In this document: positions 33,461 to 43,571 of the stretch, piece after piece
Layout of the letters: every line of letters starts with the position of its first letter
Position numbering within the stretch: position 1 is the stretch's first letter
NCBI GenBank assembly: GCA_937895705.1
Contig: CALBKM010000046.1
Coordinates: 62,001 to 126,000, forward strand
Length of the DNA: 64,000 bases
Source: an uncultured Clostridia bacterium
GTDB lineage: Bacteria; Bacillota; Clostridia; Lachnospirales; Lachnospiraceae
Direction of reading: 5' to 3'
Made by a program: the position numbers and the translations under genes
Notes under the pieces: model-generated
Database searches by the model: none
What the model saw: the letters and a program-made list of their open reading frames with translations, nothing else
Told to the model about the DNA's origin: nothing

Positions 33461-33884
33461 TTTTACCTACTTCCTCTGCTTTTACAAACTCAATGCCTGC
33501 ATCTGCCAAAACCTTTGCGGCCTCTTCCGGATTCCCGGTCTTAATAATCATACCGGAAAATTCCTTTGCATTGGCAAGCACATACATATACTCCACGTTC
33601 ATACCTGCATTACCTAGAAGTTCCAAAACTCCCTGCAACGTACCTACTTCGTTCGGAAGCTTAATTGCAAGCACTTTCGTAAGTCTTGCGGAAAAACCGT
33701 TTTCCTTTAACACCTTGCGTCCTTCTTCCGGATTATCCACGATAAGACGAAGCACGCCAAATTCGCTGGTATCCGCGAGGCTTAACGACAACACATTTAC
33801 TTTGCTCATTTTTAACTGAAGTAATACCTCATTTAAACGGCTGACTTTATTTTCCATAAAAACCGATAATTGCTCTAAATACAT
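33450..33884 (-). CDS. ACT-domain protein
   Basis: About 144 residues make up two ACT domains: residues 1-68 (YLEQLSVFMENKVSRLNEVL) and 69-140 (VLAIKLPNEVGTLQGVLELL). ACT domains bind amino acids and regulate enzymes. Stand-alone tandem ACT proteins often sit beside paaK and indolepyruvate oxidoreductase genes, as here; binding of an aromatic amino acid is inferred. The start at 33884 follows AAAGGAG by 6 bases. Confidence 0.9.
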   Translation of the reverse strand: MYLEQLSVFMENKVSRLNEVLLQLKMSKVNVLSLSLADTSEFGVLRLIVDNPEEGRKVLKENGFSARLTKVLAIKLPNEVGTLQGVLELLGNAGMNVEYMYVLANAKEFSGMIIKTGNPEEAAKVLADAGIEFVKAEEVGKIGA

Positions 33885-33921
33885 ATGCTTCTCCTTTCCC
33901 TGCCGCAAGGGCAACCCTCAC

Positions 33922-35220
33922 TTAAACCAGCTTTCTCTTATCCAGTACACGAACCGCCTTACCCATACTTCTCTCTAAGGTCTTCGGCTCAACTAAAGTT
34001 ACCTTAACTGCCAGACCGATGGCCTGCTGGATGGTATGTACAATCTGCTTGTTCAGACGCTCCAGCTCCTTAATCTCATCGGAGAAGAAACGCTCCTCAA
34101 CCTCTACCTGTACCTCTAAGGTATCCAGATTGTTGACACGATCCACAATCATGAAATAGTTCGGCGTGGTACCGGACATTTCCAGAAGTGCCGCCTCAAT
34201 CTGGGACGGGAATACGTTGACACCGCGGATAATTAACATATCGTCGGAACGCCCCTTGAAACGGCTGATACGTGCCAAGGTTCTGCCGCATTCACACTTA
34301 TCGTAGGAGATGCTGGTCAGGTCCTTGGTACGGTAACGGATTAACGGAATACCTTCCTTGGTAAGGGTGGTAAATACCAGCTCACCGGTCTCACCCTCCG
34401 GTACCGGAAGTAACGTCTCGGAGCTTACAATCTCCGGAAGGAAATGATCCTCGTATACATGAAGTCCCTTATGGTAAATACAGTCACAGGCAACACCCGG
34501 TCCCATAACCTCGGACAAGCCGTAAATATCATGAGCATGGATATGAAGCTTTTCTTCAATCTGCTTCCGCATGTTTTCGGTCCACGGCTCCGCACCGCAG
34601 ATGGCTGCCTTTAACTTTATGTTCGGAATGTCTCCCTGCTCTTCCAGAGTTTCCGCAATATGCATGAGGTAGGACGGTGTACATGCAAGCGCCGTGGCAC
34701 CGAAATCCTTCATCATGGTAATTAACTTCTTTGTATTACCGGTAGACATCGGAACTACCGTTGCACCTAAGTTCTCCGCACCGTAATGGGCACCTAGACC
34801 TCCGGTAAACAAGCCGTAGCCGTATGCCACCTGAATAATATCATCCTTGGTCAAACCTGCCATAGTAAATGCTCTGGCAACACACTCGGACCAAACATCG
34901 ATATCACGTCTGGTATAACCTACTACCGTAGCTTTACCGGTGGTGCCGCTGGAAGCATGTACACGTACAATTTCAGACATCGGAACAGCAAATAAACCGA
35001 ACGGATAGGTATCACGTAAATCGTCTTTCGTTGTGTACGGAAGCTTCGTGATATCGTCCGCAGACTGGATATCTCCCGGTTCCAAACCTACCGCCTGCAT
35101 CTTCTTACGGTAAAATTCTACGTTATGATACACGTGATTTACCGTCTTTACAAGACGCTTACCCTGCAGATGATGAATTTCATCTCTGCTCATACATTCT
35201 TTTGCTTCGTTCCAAATCAT
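33922..35220 (-). CDS. paaK: Phenylacetate-CoA ligase
   Basis: The enzyme activates phenylacetate (or a related aryl acetate) with ATP and CoA. The 432-residue adenylate-forming protein has the P-loop [16 protein letters not shown], the acceptor region [24 protein letters not shown], and the hinge [13 protein letters not shown]. Its compact size is typical of PaaK and shorter than general acyl-CoA synthetases. It is placed after iorA and iorB. In anaerobes this set links aryl-pyruvates and aryl-acetyl-CoA, in either direction, for aromatic amino acid breakdown or synthesis. Confidence 0.93.
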   Translation of the reverse strand: MIWNEAKECMSRDEIHHLQGKRLVKTVNHVYHNVEFYRKKMQAVGLEPGDIQSADDITKLPYTTKDDLRDTYPFGLFAVPMSEIVRVHASSGTTGKATVVGYTRRDIDVWSECVARAFTMAGLTKDDIIQVAYGYGLFTGGLGAHYGAENLGATVVPMSTGNTKKLITMMKDFGATALACTPSYLMHIAETLEEQGDIPNIKLKAAICGAEPWTENMRKQIEEKLHIHAHDIYGLSEVMGPGVACDCIYHKGLHVYEDHFLPEIVSSETLLPVPEGETGELVFTTLTKEGIPLIRYRTKDLTSISYDKCECGRTLARISRFKGRSDDMLIIRGVNVFPSQIEAALLEMSGTTPNYFMIVDRVNNLDTLEVQVEVEERFFSDEIKELERLNKQIVHTIQQAIGLAVKVTLVEPKTLERSMGKAVRVLDKRKLV

Positions 35221-35266
35221 TGGCTTCTCCTTCCGCAGTACTCTGCGATTTAAAAAATAAATTTAA

Positions 35267-35836
35267 TTACATCTCGTATCCTACGAGGAATGCTTTTTTA
35301 TTTAACTCTACGGTCTTCGGCGGCACGGTAGCTTCAATTGCGGAAAGCCACTGCTCCTTCGTAAAGTCCATGTGCTTTGCGGCAACACCGAGAACGATTA
35401 CATTAAACACCTTGGAATTTCCCAGCTTTAATGCCTCTTCCTGTGCATCTACGGAATAGACCTGATGCTCCTTCGCCAGATCCTCGATAATATTCTCCGG
35501 ATACTGCGCTGCGCCGGTCACTACGGTAATCGGCTCAATTCTACGGTCGTTGATAACCATTGCTCCGTCCTTCTTTAAGAAGTGAGCGTAACGAAGTGCC
35601 TCCAAACGCTCAAATGCGATAAGAACGTCTGCCTGTCCCTCTTCTACAATCGGCTCCGCAACCTTCTCGCCGTAACGAACGAAGGTAACTACGCTTCCGC
35701 CTCTCTGTGCCATACCGTGAACCTCGGAAAGCTTTACATCAAAGCCTGCCTCTACGGTAATATTTCCTAAAATACGGCTGGTAAGCAGGGTACCCTGACC
35801 GCCCACACCGACAATCATAATATTTCTAGTGGTCAT
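35267..35836 (-). CDS. iorB: Indolepyruvate ferredoxin oxidoreductase, beta subunit
   Basis: The 189-residue gamma-type subunit begins with the Rossmann-like IMIVGVGGQGTLLTSRIL; the following SEVHGMAQRGGSVVTFVRYG is the signature of IorB. It partners with IorA to convert aryl-pyruvates to aryl-acetyl-CoA with reduction of ferredoxin. The frame is open to 35950, but the ATG at 35836 has GGAGG upstream and matches the family start; the longer form would overlap iorA. Gap to iorA is 13 bases. Confidence 0.94.
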   Translation of the reverse strand: MTTRNIMIVGVGGQGTLLTSRILGNITVEAGFDVKLSEVHGMAQRGGSVVTFVRYGEKVAEPIVEEGQADVLIAFERLEALRYAHFLKKDGAMVINDRRIEPITVVTGAAQYPENIIEDLAKEHQVYSVDAQEEALKLGNSKVFNVIVLGVAAKHMDFTKEQWLSAIEATVPPKTVELNKKAFLVGYEM

Positions 35837-35849
35837 AGTCTTCTCCTCC

Positions 35850-37586
35850 TTATCTTGCCTTCTTTTCGATTGCATCAAACTTACAAAGCTGCATGCAAAG
35901 TCCGCAGCCGTTACACATGGTTGCATCGATTGCGATGGTGCCGTCCGCATTCTTGGTCAGTGCCGGACATCCCGGTCTTAAGCACATACCACACTTCTTA
36001 CACTTATCGCTGTCCGGAACGCAAACATCCGGGAATACATTGCCCTTTAACAGAACGCACGGAGACTTGGTAATGATGACAGATACATCGTCTCTTGCGG
36101 TCTCTTCCTTAATGATACGCTCAAGCTCTGCGGTATCGAAAGCATTCACTTCTACCACATGCTCAATGCCGATGGCCTTACAGAACTGAACTAAGTTCAC
36201 AGCCTTGGTGGTCTCACCCATCAAAGTCTTACCGGTAGCTGCGTGGTCCTGATGACCGGTCATACCGGTGGTGGAGTTATCAAGAATCATCACCGTACCG
36301 GTACCTTTGTTGTATACCATGTTAATCAAAGAGTTTACACCGGTATGCATGAAAGTGGAATCGCCGATTACAGCAACCCAGTTCTTGATGTAATCCTTAC
36401 CCTTTGCCTTTTCCATACCGTGCAGGGTGGAAATACTTGCACCCATACATACGGTAGTATCTACTACATTAAGCGGAGCCACTGCACCAAGCGTATAACA
36501 TCCGATGTCACCAGCCGCATGAATCTTAAGCTTGTTTAATACAGAATAAACGCTTCTGTGCGGACATCCCGGACACAAAATCGGCGGTCTTGCCGGTACC
36601 TGTGCCGGAGCCTTAAGCTCAGCGGTCTCGCCGAGAACTGCCTTACGAAGCATATTTGCGCTGTACTCGCCCTGTACGGTAAAGATTTCCTTACCGATGC
36701 ACTTGATGCCCCAGGACTTTACCTGCTCTTCGATTACCGGTTCAAGCTCCTCGAAAATGTAGAGCTTATCTACCTTGGAAGCAAACTCCTCAATAAGCTT
36801 ACGCGGAAGCGGATGTACCATACCAAGCTTTAATACGGAAGCGTTCGGACAAGCCTCCTTTACATACTGGTACGGAATACCGCTGGTAATGAAACCGATG
36901 GAGGTATCGTTGTACTCTGCCTTATTGATGGAAAGGCTGCATGCATCCTCTGCCATTTTCTTCAAACGCTCTTCTACATATAAATGACGTAACTTTGCCA
37001 TACCCGGCATCATAACGAACTTCGCCACGTTTCTCTCGTACGGCTTATCCGCAACCTCTTCCCGGTCACAAAGCTCCACAAGGCCCTGGGAATGGGCGAG
37101 ACGGGTGGTGGTACGTACAATCATCGGGGTGTCGTACTGCTCACTGAGCTCGAATGCAAGCTTTACGAAATCCTTTGCTTCCTGGCTGTCGGACGGCTCC
37201 AAAACCGGCACCTGTGCCGCTCTGCCCACCATACGGGTATCCTGCTCGTTCTGAGAGCTGTAAAGTCCCGGATCGTCTGCTGCCACCAATACCAAACCGC
37301 CGTTTACACCGCTGTAGGAAATAGTATAGAGCGGGTCACTTGCTACATTTACACCAACGTGCTTCATGGAGAACATGGCACGCACGCCGGAAATAGCCGC
37401 ACCGATAGCAACCTCTGCCGCTACCTTCTCATTCGGCGACCACTCGGAGTAAATTTCCTTATACTGTACAATATTTTCGCTGATCTCCGTACTCGGAGTT
37501 CCCGGATACGCAGCCGACACCTTCACGCCTGCTTCATAAGCACCGCGGGCAATGGCCTCGTTACCGAGCATAATCTTCTTTGCCAT
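35850..37586 (-). CDS. iorA: Indolepyruvate ferredoxin oxidoreductase, alpha subunit
   Basis: The 578-residue thiamin-diphosphate enzyme begins KKIMLGNEAIARGAYEAGVK; SAAYPGTPSTEI is the usual pyruvate-binding start. The second half holds the ThDP domain (CPGCPHRSVYSVL; AAGDIGCYTLG; AVIGDSTFMHTG) and the C-terminus two 4Fe-4S motifs, CKKCGMCLRPGCP and CNGCGLCMQLCKF. Substrates in the family are indole-, phenyl- and hydroxyphenylpyruvate. The start at 37586 follows AAGGA; the frame is open to 37691. It is the first gene of the cluster. Confidence 0.95.
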   Translation of the reverse strand: MAKKIMLGNEAIARGAYEAGVKVSAAYPGTPSTEISENIVQYKEIYSEWSPNEKVAAEVAIGAAISGVRAMFSMKHVGVNVASDPLYTISYSGVNGGLVLVAADDPGLYSSQNEQDTRMVGRAAQVPVLEPSDSQEAKDFVKLAFELSEQYDTPMIVRTTTRLAHSQGLVELCDREEVADKPYERNVAKFVMMPGMAKLRHLYVEERLKKMAEDACSLSINKAEYNDTSIGFITSGIPYQYVKEACPNASVLKLGMVHPLPRKLIEEFASKVDKLYIFEELEPVIEEQVKSWGIKCIGKEIFTVQGEYSANMLRKAVLGETAELKAPAQVPARPPILCPGCPHRSVYSVLNKLKIHAAGDIGCYTLGAVAPLNVVDTTVCMGASISTLHGMEKAKGKDYIKNWVAVIGDSTFMHTGVNSLINMVYNKGTGTVMILDNSTTGMTGHQDHAATGKTLMGETTKAVNLVQFCKAIGIEHVVEVNAFDTAELERIIKEETARDDVSVIITKSPCVLLKGNVFPDVCVPDSDKCKKCGMCLRPGCPALTKNADGTIAIDATMCNGCGLCMQLCKFDAIEKKAR

Positions 37587-37692
37587 AATTATGTATCCTT
37601 TCTGTTTTTCGACCTTTGTAAAGCCTTTCTTTGCATCGTTTTCTATTGTCTGAAACGAATCCAATGTATATTCTATCACACTTTTCCGCAAT

Positions 37693-37719
37693 AGAAAAGA
37701 CCCAAATTGTGTCTTTTCT
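37693..37719. promoter_or_regulatory. Inverted repeat in the divergent iorA / acyl-CoA synthetase region
   Basis: AGAAAAGAC and GTCTTTTCT form 9-bp arms around CCAAATTGT. It lies in the 5' region of iorA, between two divergent genes. It may be an operator or a leader hairpin. Confidence 0.5.
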
Positions 37720-37782
37720 TTAATAATCTAACGCTTTAATACGCAAATCTGTCAAAGAAATAAATTTATGTATAAGTTCCCA

Positions 37783-37811
37783 TTGACTTTTTCCCTTCTT
37801 TCCCTTATACT
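37783..37811 (+). promoter_or_regulatory. Promoter of acyl-CoA synthetase gene
   Basis: TTGACT (37783-37788), 17 bp of pyrimidine-rich spacer, TATACT (37806-37811). Confidence 0.82.
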
Positions 37812-37895
37812 TTATTGGTGGAAAGCGAAAAAGTGCCCTTGTTTCGTCAGCGTTTTTTGCTTTTTTATACTATTTTAGATTCGAGGAACAAAAAT

Positions 37896-39530
37896 ATGCC
37901 GATTACAAACATTTTGGAAAAGAACTGTGAAATGTACGGAAACGAAATCTGCCTGGTAGAGATTAATCCGCAGCTTCCGGAGACCCGTCGTATCACCTGG
38001 AAAGAATATGAACTGATGGAGCCGACGAAAAGTAACTACTACCGTCGCGAAATCACTTGGAACGTATTTAACGAAAAAGCAAACCGTTTCGCGAACTTCT
38101 TGCTCTCCCGCGGTGTAAAAAAGGGAGACAAGGTTGCGATTTTACTTATGAACTGTCTGGAATGGTTACCGATTTACTTCGGTATCTTAAAGACCGGTGC
38201 TTTGGCGGTACCGCTTAATTTCCGCTACTCCTCCGATGAAATCGATTACTGTGTCGGTCTTGCGGATGTGGATATTTTAGTGTTCGGTCCGGAATTCATC
38301 GGCCGGGTGGAAGAAATCGCAGATACCTTGAGTAAGAATCGCCTGCTGATTTATGTGGGTGACAACTGCCCTACCTTTGCGGAAGACTATACCAGCCTTA
38401 CCGCAGACTGTTCCAGTATGACCCCGAATATCACCCTGACGGACGACGATGATGCCGCAATTTATTTTTCCTCCGGCACCACCGGCTTCCCGAAGGCAAT
38501 CTTACATAAGCACCGCAGCCTCATGCACTCCTGTCTCGTAGAGCAAAATCACCATGAGACCAAGCATGAGGATGTATTTTTATGTATTCCGCCGCTGTAC
38601 CACACCGGTGCCAAGATGCATTGGTTCGGCAGCTTTTTAGTGGGCGGTAAGGCAGTTCTTTTAAAGGGAACGAAGCCGGAGTTCGTATTGGATGCGGCTT
38701 CCAAGGAGCATTGCACTATCGTATGGCTTCTGGTACCGTGGGCACAGGACATCTTAGATGCCATCGACAGAGGCGATGTGAAACTCTCCGATTACGAACT
38801 GGATCAGTGGCGTCTGATGCACATCGGTGCTCAGCCGGTTCCGCCGAGTCTCATTACCCGTTGGAAGAATATCTTCCCGAACCACAAGTACGACACCAAC
38901 TACGGTCTTTCCGAGTCCATCGGACCGGGTTGTGTACACCTTGGCATGGACAACATCCACAAGGTAGGTGCCATCGGTGTTCCGGGCTACGGTTGGGAAA
39001 CAAAGATTGTAGACGAGCATCGTAACACCGTCCCTCAGGGTGAGGTAGGTGAACTTGCGGTAAAGGGACCGGGTGTTATGACCTGCTATTATAAAGACGA
39101 AAAGGCAACCAATGAAGTACTGGCAGACGGCTGGCTTTTTACCGGTGACATGGCAATGCAGGATGAAGATGGTTTCATCTTCCTGGTTGACCGTAAAAAG
39201 GACGTTATCATCAGCGGCGGTGAAAATATTTACCCGGTACAGATTGAGGATTTTCTTCGTAAACACGACTCCATTAAGGACGTGGCTGTTATCGGTCTGC
39301 CGGATAAGCGTCTCGGCGAAGTTACCGGCGCCATCATCGAGGTAAAGCCTGGTTGCACCTTAACTGAGGACGAAGTAAATACCTTCTGTCACGCACTTCC
39401 GCGTTACAAGCGCCCGCATACGATCATTTTTGCGGATGTACCGCGTAACCCTACCGGCAAAATCGAGAAACCGAAACTTCGGGAAATGTACGGCGGAAAG
39501 GGGCTCGTTGCTGCGCAGAATCAAGGTTAA
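37896..39530 (+). CDS. AMP-binding acyl-CoA synthetase
   Basis: A 544-residue adenylate-forming ligase with all family motifs: A3 AAIYFSSGTTGFPKA, A5 NYGLSESIGPG, A7 WLFTGDMAM, the hinge VDRKKDVIISGGENIYP and A10 NPTGKIEKPKL. It activates a carboxylic acid as acyl-AMP and then as CoA ester; the substrate is not evident. It is transcribed away from the ior/paaK cluster, whose neighbourhood suggests an aryl or medium-chain acid. The start at 37896 follows GAGGA by 8 bases; a longer frame begins at 37815 between the promoter and the gene. Confidence 0.92.
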   Translation: MPITNILEKNCEMYGNEICLVEINPQLPETRRITWKEYELMEPTKSNYYRREITWNVFNEKANRFANFLLSRGVKKGDKVAILLMNCLEWLPIYFGILKTGALAVPLNFRYSSDEIDYCVGLADVDILVFGPEFIGRVEEIADTLSKNRLLIYVGDNCPTFAEDYTSLTADCSSMTPNITLTDDDDAAIYFSSGTTGFPKAILHKHRSLMHSCLVEQNHHETKHEDVFLCIPPLYHTGAKMHWFGSFLVGGKAVLLKGTKPEFVLDAASKEHCTIVWLLVPWAQDILDAIDRGDVKLSDYELDQWRLMHIGAQPVPPSLITRWKNIFPNHKYDTNYGLSESIGPGCVHLGMDNIHKVGAIGVPGYGWETKIVDEHRNTVPQGEVGELAVKGPGVMTCYYKDEKATNEVLADGWLFTGDMAMQDEDGFIFLVDRKKDVIISGGENIYPVQIEDFLRKHDSIKDVAVIGLPDKRLGEVTGAIIEVKPGCTLTEDEVNTFCHALPRYKRPHTIIFADVPRNPTGKIEKPKLREMYGGKGLVAAQNQG

Positions 39531-39572
39531 AGAATAGGACCTCTCCCCGAACCTTTCGGGCGATGAGGTTTC

Positions 39573-39614
39573 AAAAGCAGAAGTAACATCAACCATCCGT
39601 TGCTTCTGCTTTTT
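39573..39614 (+). terminator. Terminator after acyl-CoA synthetase gene
   Basis: AAAAGCAGAAG and CTTCTGCTTTT form an 11-bp stem followed by TTC; a smaller hairpin (CCCCGAACCTTTCGGG) precedes it. Confidence 0.8.
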
Positions 39615-39666
39615 CTGCATAAAGAACATAATATGTATTTGTATTATAGTAAAGGAGTGTCTCAAC

Positions 39667-41193
39667 ATGGTAAAAGACGGAAAAATCTGGATTGCAAAGA
39701 ACGACAACTTACAGTTTTTATACCCTAAGATGGGCAACCGCCACGGTCTTATCGCAGGTGCTACCGGTACCGGTAAAACCATTACCTTAAAAGTATTGGC
39801 GGAATCCTTCTCCTCTCTCGGTGTTCCGGTATTTCTTGCCGACATTAAAGGAGACCTTTCCGGCATGTGCGCACCGGGTAAAGAAAGCGAAGACATGTCC
39901 CGGCGCATCGCAAAGTTCGGTATCGAAGACTGGTGCTACACCTCATTCCCTACCCGCTTTTTTGATATCTTCGGAAAAAACGGCCATCCGATACGTACCA
40001 CCGTTTCCGAAATGGGCCCGATTCTTCTCTCCCGCTTGTTAGGTCTTACCGCCGTACAGGAGGGTGTATTAAATATTGTGTTCCGCGTAGCCGACGATAA
40101 CGGTCTGTTACTCATTGATTTAAAAGATTTAAAGGCAATGTTGGCCTATGTTACCGAACATCGCGAAGAATATACCCTGACCTACGGTAATGTCAGCCCG
40201 CAGAGTGCCGGTGCCATCCAGCGCTCTCTGCTTGTTTTGGAAAGTCAGGGCGGTAATATTTTCTTCGGTGAGCCGGCCCTTGATTTCACAGACTGGATTA
40301 CCACCGATGAAGCCGGTCGCGGTATGATTAATATTTTAGACAGTACGGAGCTGGTGCAGTCTCCACTTCTCTATGCCACATTTCTTCTCTGGATGTTGAC
40401 GGAACTTTTTGAAAAACTTCCGGAGGTAGGCGATGCGGACAAACCGAAGCTGGTGTTCTTCTTTGACGAAGCCCATCTTCTCTTCCGTGATATGCCGAAA
40501 ACCTTAAATCAGAAAATCGAACAGGTCGTAAAACTTATCCGTTCCAAAGGCGTAGGCGTCTACTTTATCTCCCAAAGTCCCAGCGATATTCCGGATGAAG
40601 TACTGGCTCAGTTAGGTAACCGCGTGCAGCACGCCCTTCGTGCTTATACACCGGCTGAGCAAAAGGCTGTCCGTACTGCGGCTCAAACCTTCCGTCAAAA
40701 TCCGGCCTTTGACACTTCGGAAGCCATCATGGAACTGGGCGTGGGCGAAGCACTGGTGTCCTTCCTTGACGAAGAAGGTATCCCGACCATGGTGGAACGA
40801 ACCTTTATTCTTCCACCGCAAAGTCTCATGGGTCCGGTAGATTCTTTTACCCGTAATGCGGTCATTACAAGAAGCCCGTTAGACGAAAAGTACGGCTTCC
40901 CGGTAGATAACCGCTCCGCATATGAAGTGCTGACGGCGCAAACTGCGGAAGAAGAAGCCGCCGAACAACGAGCCAAGGAAGAAGCCGCAGCCGCAAAACA
41001 AAAAGCTAAGGAAGAGGCCTTTGCCAAGAAGCAAAAAGAAAAAGAAGAAGCCGCAAAACAAAAAAAGAAGGAAAAGGCAGCCGAGAAGCTTTTCAACAAA
41101 ACCATCGGACGTGCCACCTCCAGTGCTTTCAGCTCCATCGGAAGACAAATCGGAAACTCGATTATCAGAGGCTTATTCGGCAATTCGAAATAA
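39667..41193 (+). CDS. DUF853 HerA-like ATPase (YjgR family)
   Basis: The 508-residue protein has a RecA-type motor: Walker [19 protein letters not shown] near residues 33-50, Walker [13 protein letters not shown], and an arginine/sensor region [20 protein letters not shown]. These match the DUF853 / HerA-VirB4-like group, possibly DNA or protein translocases. The C-terminal 100 residues contain an Ala/Glu/Lys coiled coil ([19 protein letters not shown]) and then TTIGR-like glycine segments. AAAGGAG precedes the start. No partner (NurA) is seen. Confidence 0.92.
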   Translation: MVKDGKIWIAKNDNLQFLYPKMGNRHGLIAGATGTGKTITLKVLAESFSSLGVPVFLADIKGDLSGMCAPGKESEDMSRRIAKFGIEDWCYTSFPTRFFDIFGKNGHPIRTTVSEMGPILLSRLLGLTAVQEGVLNIVFRVADDNGLLLIDLKDLKAMLAYVTEHREEYTLTYGNVSPQSAGAIQRSLLVLESQGGNIFFGEPALDFTDWITTDEAGRGMINILDSTELVQSPLLYATFLLWMLTELFEKLPEVGDADKPKLVFFFDEAHLLFRDMPKTLNQKIEQVVKLIRSKGVGVYFISQSPSDIPDEVLAQLGNRVQHALRAYTPAEQKAVRTAAQTFRQNPAFDTSEAIMELGVGEALVSFLDEEGIPTMVERTFILPPQSLMGPVDSFTRNAVITRSPLDEKYGFPVDNRSAYEVLTAQTAEEEAAEQRAKEEAAAAKQKAKEEAFAKKQKEKEEAAKQKKKEKAAEKLFNKTIGRATSSAFSSIGRQIGNSIIRGLFGNSK

Positions 41194-41236
41194 CAAGACA
41201 CTTTCTATTCAAATACATACAAAGGAAGGTATTTCT

Positions 41237-43504
41237 ATGAGAAAACGAAACTTATCCGGTCTCCGCTTCCTCTGCTGTACGGTTGCGGCATCTGCCCTTA
41301 TTTTATCCATGGCTGCCTGTGATTCCTCCGGGAAACAACCGGTTAACGAAGACCTCCCGGAGATTACCCACGAGGCCGATAAACCGACTTTGGCACCGGA
41401 AGATTCCGAGACTCCGGATACTCCGGAAAAAGAAGAAAAGAAGAGCTCCGCTCCGCAATTTTCGGCAGAAGGCGGTTTTTACGATGCACTATTCAGTTTA
41501 ACACTTTCCGCCGAACCGGGGTACACCGTCTATTACACAATCGACGGCAGTGATCCTCGTACTTCCTCTTCCGCCATCGAATATACAAAAGGCATTATGA
41601 TTTTTGATAACACAAATAATCCGAATGTATACAGCGCAGTTGAAGATATTACCCTTTCCGACTATCAGCCGCCGCAATTTAACGTGGATAAAGGAATTAC
41701 CGTTCGTGCTGTGGCAAAATCCCCTTCCGGCGAATTCGGTGATGTGGCTACCAACAGCTATTTTGTAGGGAAACGTGCTTCCTACTACTCCGACATGAAG
41801 GTTATTTCCATGGTGACCGACGGCGATTACCTGTTTGACCATGACAACGGCATTTATATGGTCGGTTCCAAGTATTACGAATGGCTTAACAGCGACGACT
41901 ATGTTCCCTACGATGCCGGTGATGTTCTGAATGTTACAAACTATAACTCCGACGGCCGTGAAAACGAAATTCCTGTTTCCATTCAGGTGTTTGAAAACGG
42001 CAAGCCGGTCTACTCTGCCAATGTAGGAGCGCGAATTTCCGGTAACTGGTCCCGTGCCCATGCGCAAAAGAGCTTTCGTTTTTACGCCAGAAAAGAATAC
42101 GGAGACGGCAAGATGCGATATGCCTTCTTTGACGGTCTTACGGACTCCAACAGCAAGCTGATTGAAAAATTCGACAAAGTCACGCTTCGTAACGGCGGTA
42201 ACGACTATCAGGAATTGCATTTCCGTGATGCCCTGATTCATGACCTTGCAAGCGATTTAGCCTGTGATGTTATGGCCTCCGAACCGTGTATTCTTTTCAT
42301 AAACGGCGAGTTCTGGGGATTTTATATGATTCGCGAAAAAACCGACGGCGACTATATTGAAGCGCGTTACGGAATTCCGAAGGAGAATGTTGCGGTTATA
42401 AAAAACGGCGGAATCGAAGAAGGTACCGATGAAGACTGGACTGAACTCAGCGACCTGTGTAAATGGGCTGCTTCCGCAGATTTGACCACTGCAGAAAACT
42501 ATAAAAAATTCTGCGATTCCTTCGATATCCAAAGCTTTATGGACTATATGACCGTAGAAACATATATTAATAACAGCGACTGGGCCAACGGCGGCAGTAA
42601 CAACTGGGAGGCATGGCATTCCAAAACCCTTGACCCGGCAAATCCGAAGGCTGACGGAAGATGGCGCTTCATTCTCTACGATACAGAGTTTTCCACCGGA
42701 CTTTACGGCAGCGAAAGCACCCAGTACAAATACGACTTACTGAATCGAATGTCTATGGGTGATACGGACTTTAACCTGCCGGCTATTCTGCGAAACGCAT
42801 GTAAAAACGATGAGTTCCGTCAGATGTTCTATGACAATTACATTCGCATTACGGAAACCTGTTTTGATCCTGATGCGGTCTGCAAAAAAATAGATACCTA
42901 TGCTGCTGCCTACGGAGAAGTCACCAAAAACACCTTTTTCAGATTCAGCCTGGACTGGGCTGCATGGAATTACGACGACGAAGTGAAACAATTCAAGGAC
43001 TATTTCACCCGTCGTCCGAAATACGCAAAACGTTACCTTGATGCGTTCTGCGGAATCGAAACAGAGTCCGACCCGGTAACAACCTCCGAGAACATGGCTT
43101 CCCATGTAGACGAATGGGACTACTACGGCTCCGCAACCATTTACACCGATTCCGAAGCGAATTCCTTTCACGTAGATAATCCTGCACCATGTTGGAATGT
43201 CTGGGATATCCAGTCTCAGGTCAGTAATTTGAAACTGGAGGACGGTTGCACATACCGGCTCACCTTTGATGCTTCCTGCACCGTTACCTCCCCCTTTGAT
43301 ATCGGGTTCAACCGCTATGACGGTTTCGGTTATCCCACCTGTTGGTGGACCGGCTCCACTCTAACTCCGGAGCTTACCTCCTACGAATACGAATTTGTCA
43401 TGGAGGGTGAGACCAATTCCGACTGGCGGCTCTGCTTTAACTACGGCCACGGAAAGGGCAACTTTGTAGTAAAAAATGTAGTCCTGAAAAAAATCTCCGA
43501 CTAA
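41237..43504 (+). CDS. CotH-kinase-family surface lipoprotein with carbohydrate-binding C-terminus
   Basis: The signal peptide ends ILSMAAC (Cys28), giving a lipoprotein. After an acidic Pro/Glu linker comes a chitobiase-like beta domain (GYTVYYTIDGSDPRTSSS, about 75-190). The CotH kinase-like domain spans about 190-610: GARISGNWSRAHAQKSFRFY, LFINGEFWGFYMIREKTDGD and RFILYDTEFSTGLYG, the last with the metal-binding Asp. A jellyroll of CBM4/9 type closes the protein. CotH proteins phosphorylate spore-coat proteins; extracellular clostridial ones may act in cellulosome-like surface systems. The start at 41237 follows AAGGAAGG; the longer frame overlaps the DUF853 gene. Confidence 0.9.
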   Translation: MRKRNLSGLRFLCCTVAASALILSMAACDSSGKQPVNEDLPEITHEADKPTLAPEDSETPDTPEKEEKKSSAPQFSAEGGFYDALFSLTLSAEPGYTVYYTIDGSDPRTSSSAIEYTKGIMIFDNTNNPNVYSAVEDITLSDYQPPQFNVDKGITVRAVAKSPSGEFGDVATNSYFVGKRASYYSDMKVISMVTDGDYLFDHDNGIYMVGSKYYEWLNSDDYVPYDAGDVLNVTNYNSDGRENEIPVSIQVFENGKPVYSANVGARISGNWSRAHAQKSFRFYARKEYGDGKMRYAFFDGLTDSNSKLIEKFDKVTLRNGGNDYQELHFRDALIHDLASDLACDVMASEPCILFINGEFWGFYMIREKTDGDYIEARYGIPKENVAVIKNGGIEEGTDEDWTELSDLCKWAASADLTTAENYKKFCDSFDIQSFMDYMTVETYINNSDWANGGSNNWEAWHSKTLDPANPKADGRWRFILYDTEFSTGLYGSESTQYKYDLLNRMSMGDTDFNLPAILRNACKNDEFRQMFYDNYIRITETCFDPDAVCKKIDTYAAAYGEVTKNTFFRFSLDWAAWNYDDEVKQFKDYFTRRPKYAKRYLDAFCGIETESDPVTTSENMASHVDEWDYYGSATIYTDSEANSFHVDNPAPCWNVWDIQSQVSNLKLEDGCTYRLTFDASCTVTSPFDIGFNRYDGFGYPTCWWTGSTLTPELTSYEYEFVMEGETNSDWRLCFNYGHGKGNFVVKNVVLKKISD

Positions 43505-43515
43505 CCCAAAATAGA

Positions 43516-43550
43516 AACTCCTCTGCAATCGTTTGAATTGCGGAGGAGTT
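43516..43550 (+). terminator. Bidirectional terminator between CotH and GH36 genes
   Basis: AACTCCTCTGCAAT, 7-base loop, ATTGCGGAGGAGTT; one mismatch, T run TTTCTG on the plus side. Confidence 0.75.
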
Positions 43551-43571
43551 TTCTGTTACGTTCCTATAAAC

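Noticed and set aside
41021..41236. N-terminal extension of the CotH protein
   Set aside because: It overlaps the end of the DUF853 gene out of frame; the ATG at 41237 gives a signal peptide with lipobox and has a ribosome site.
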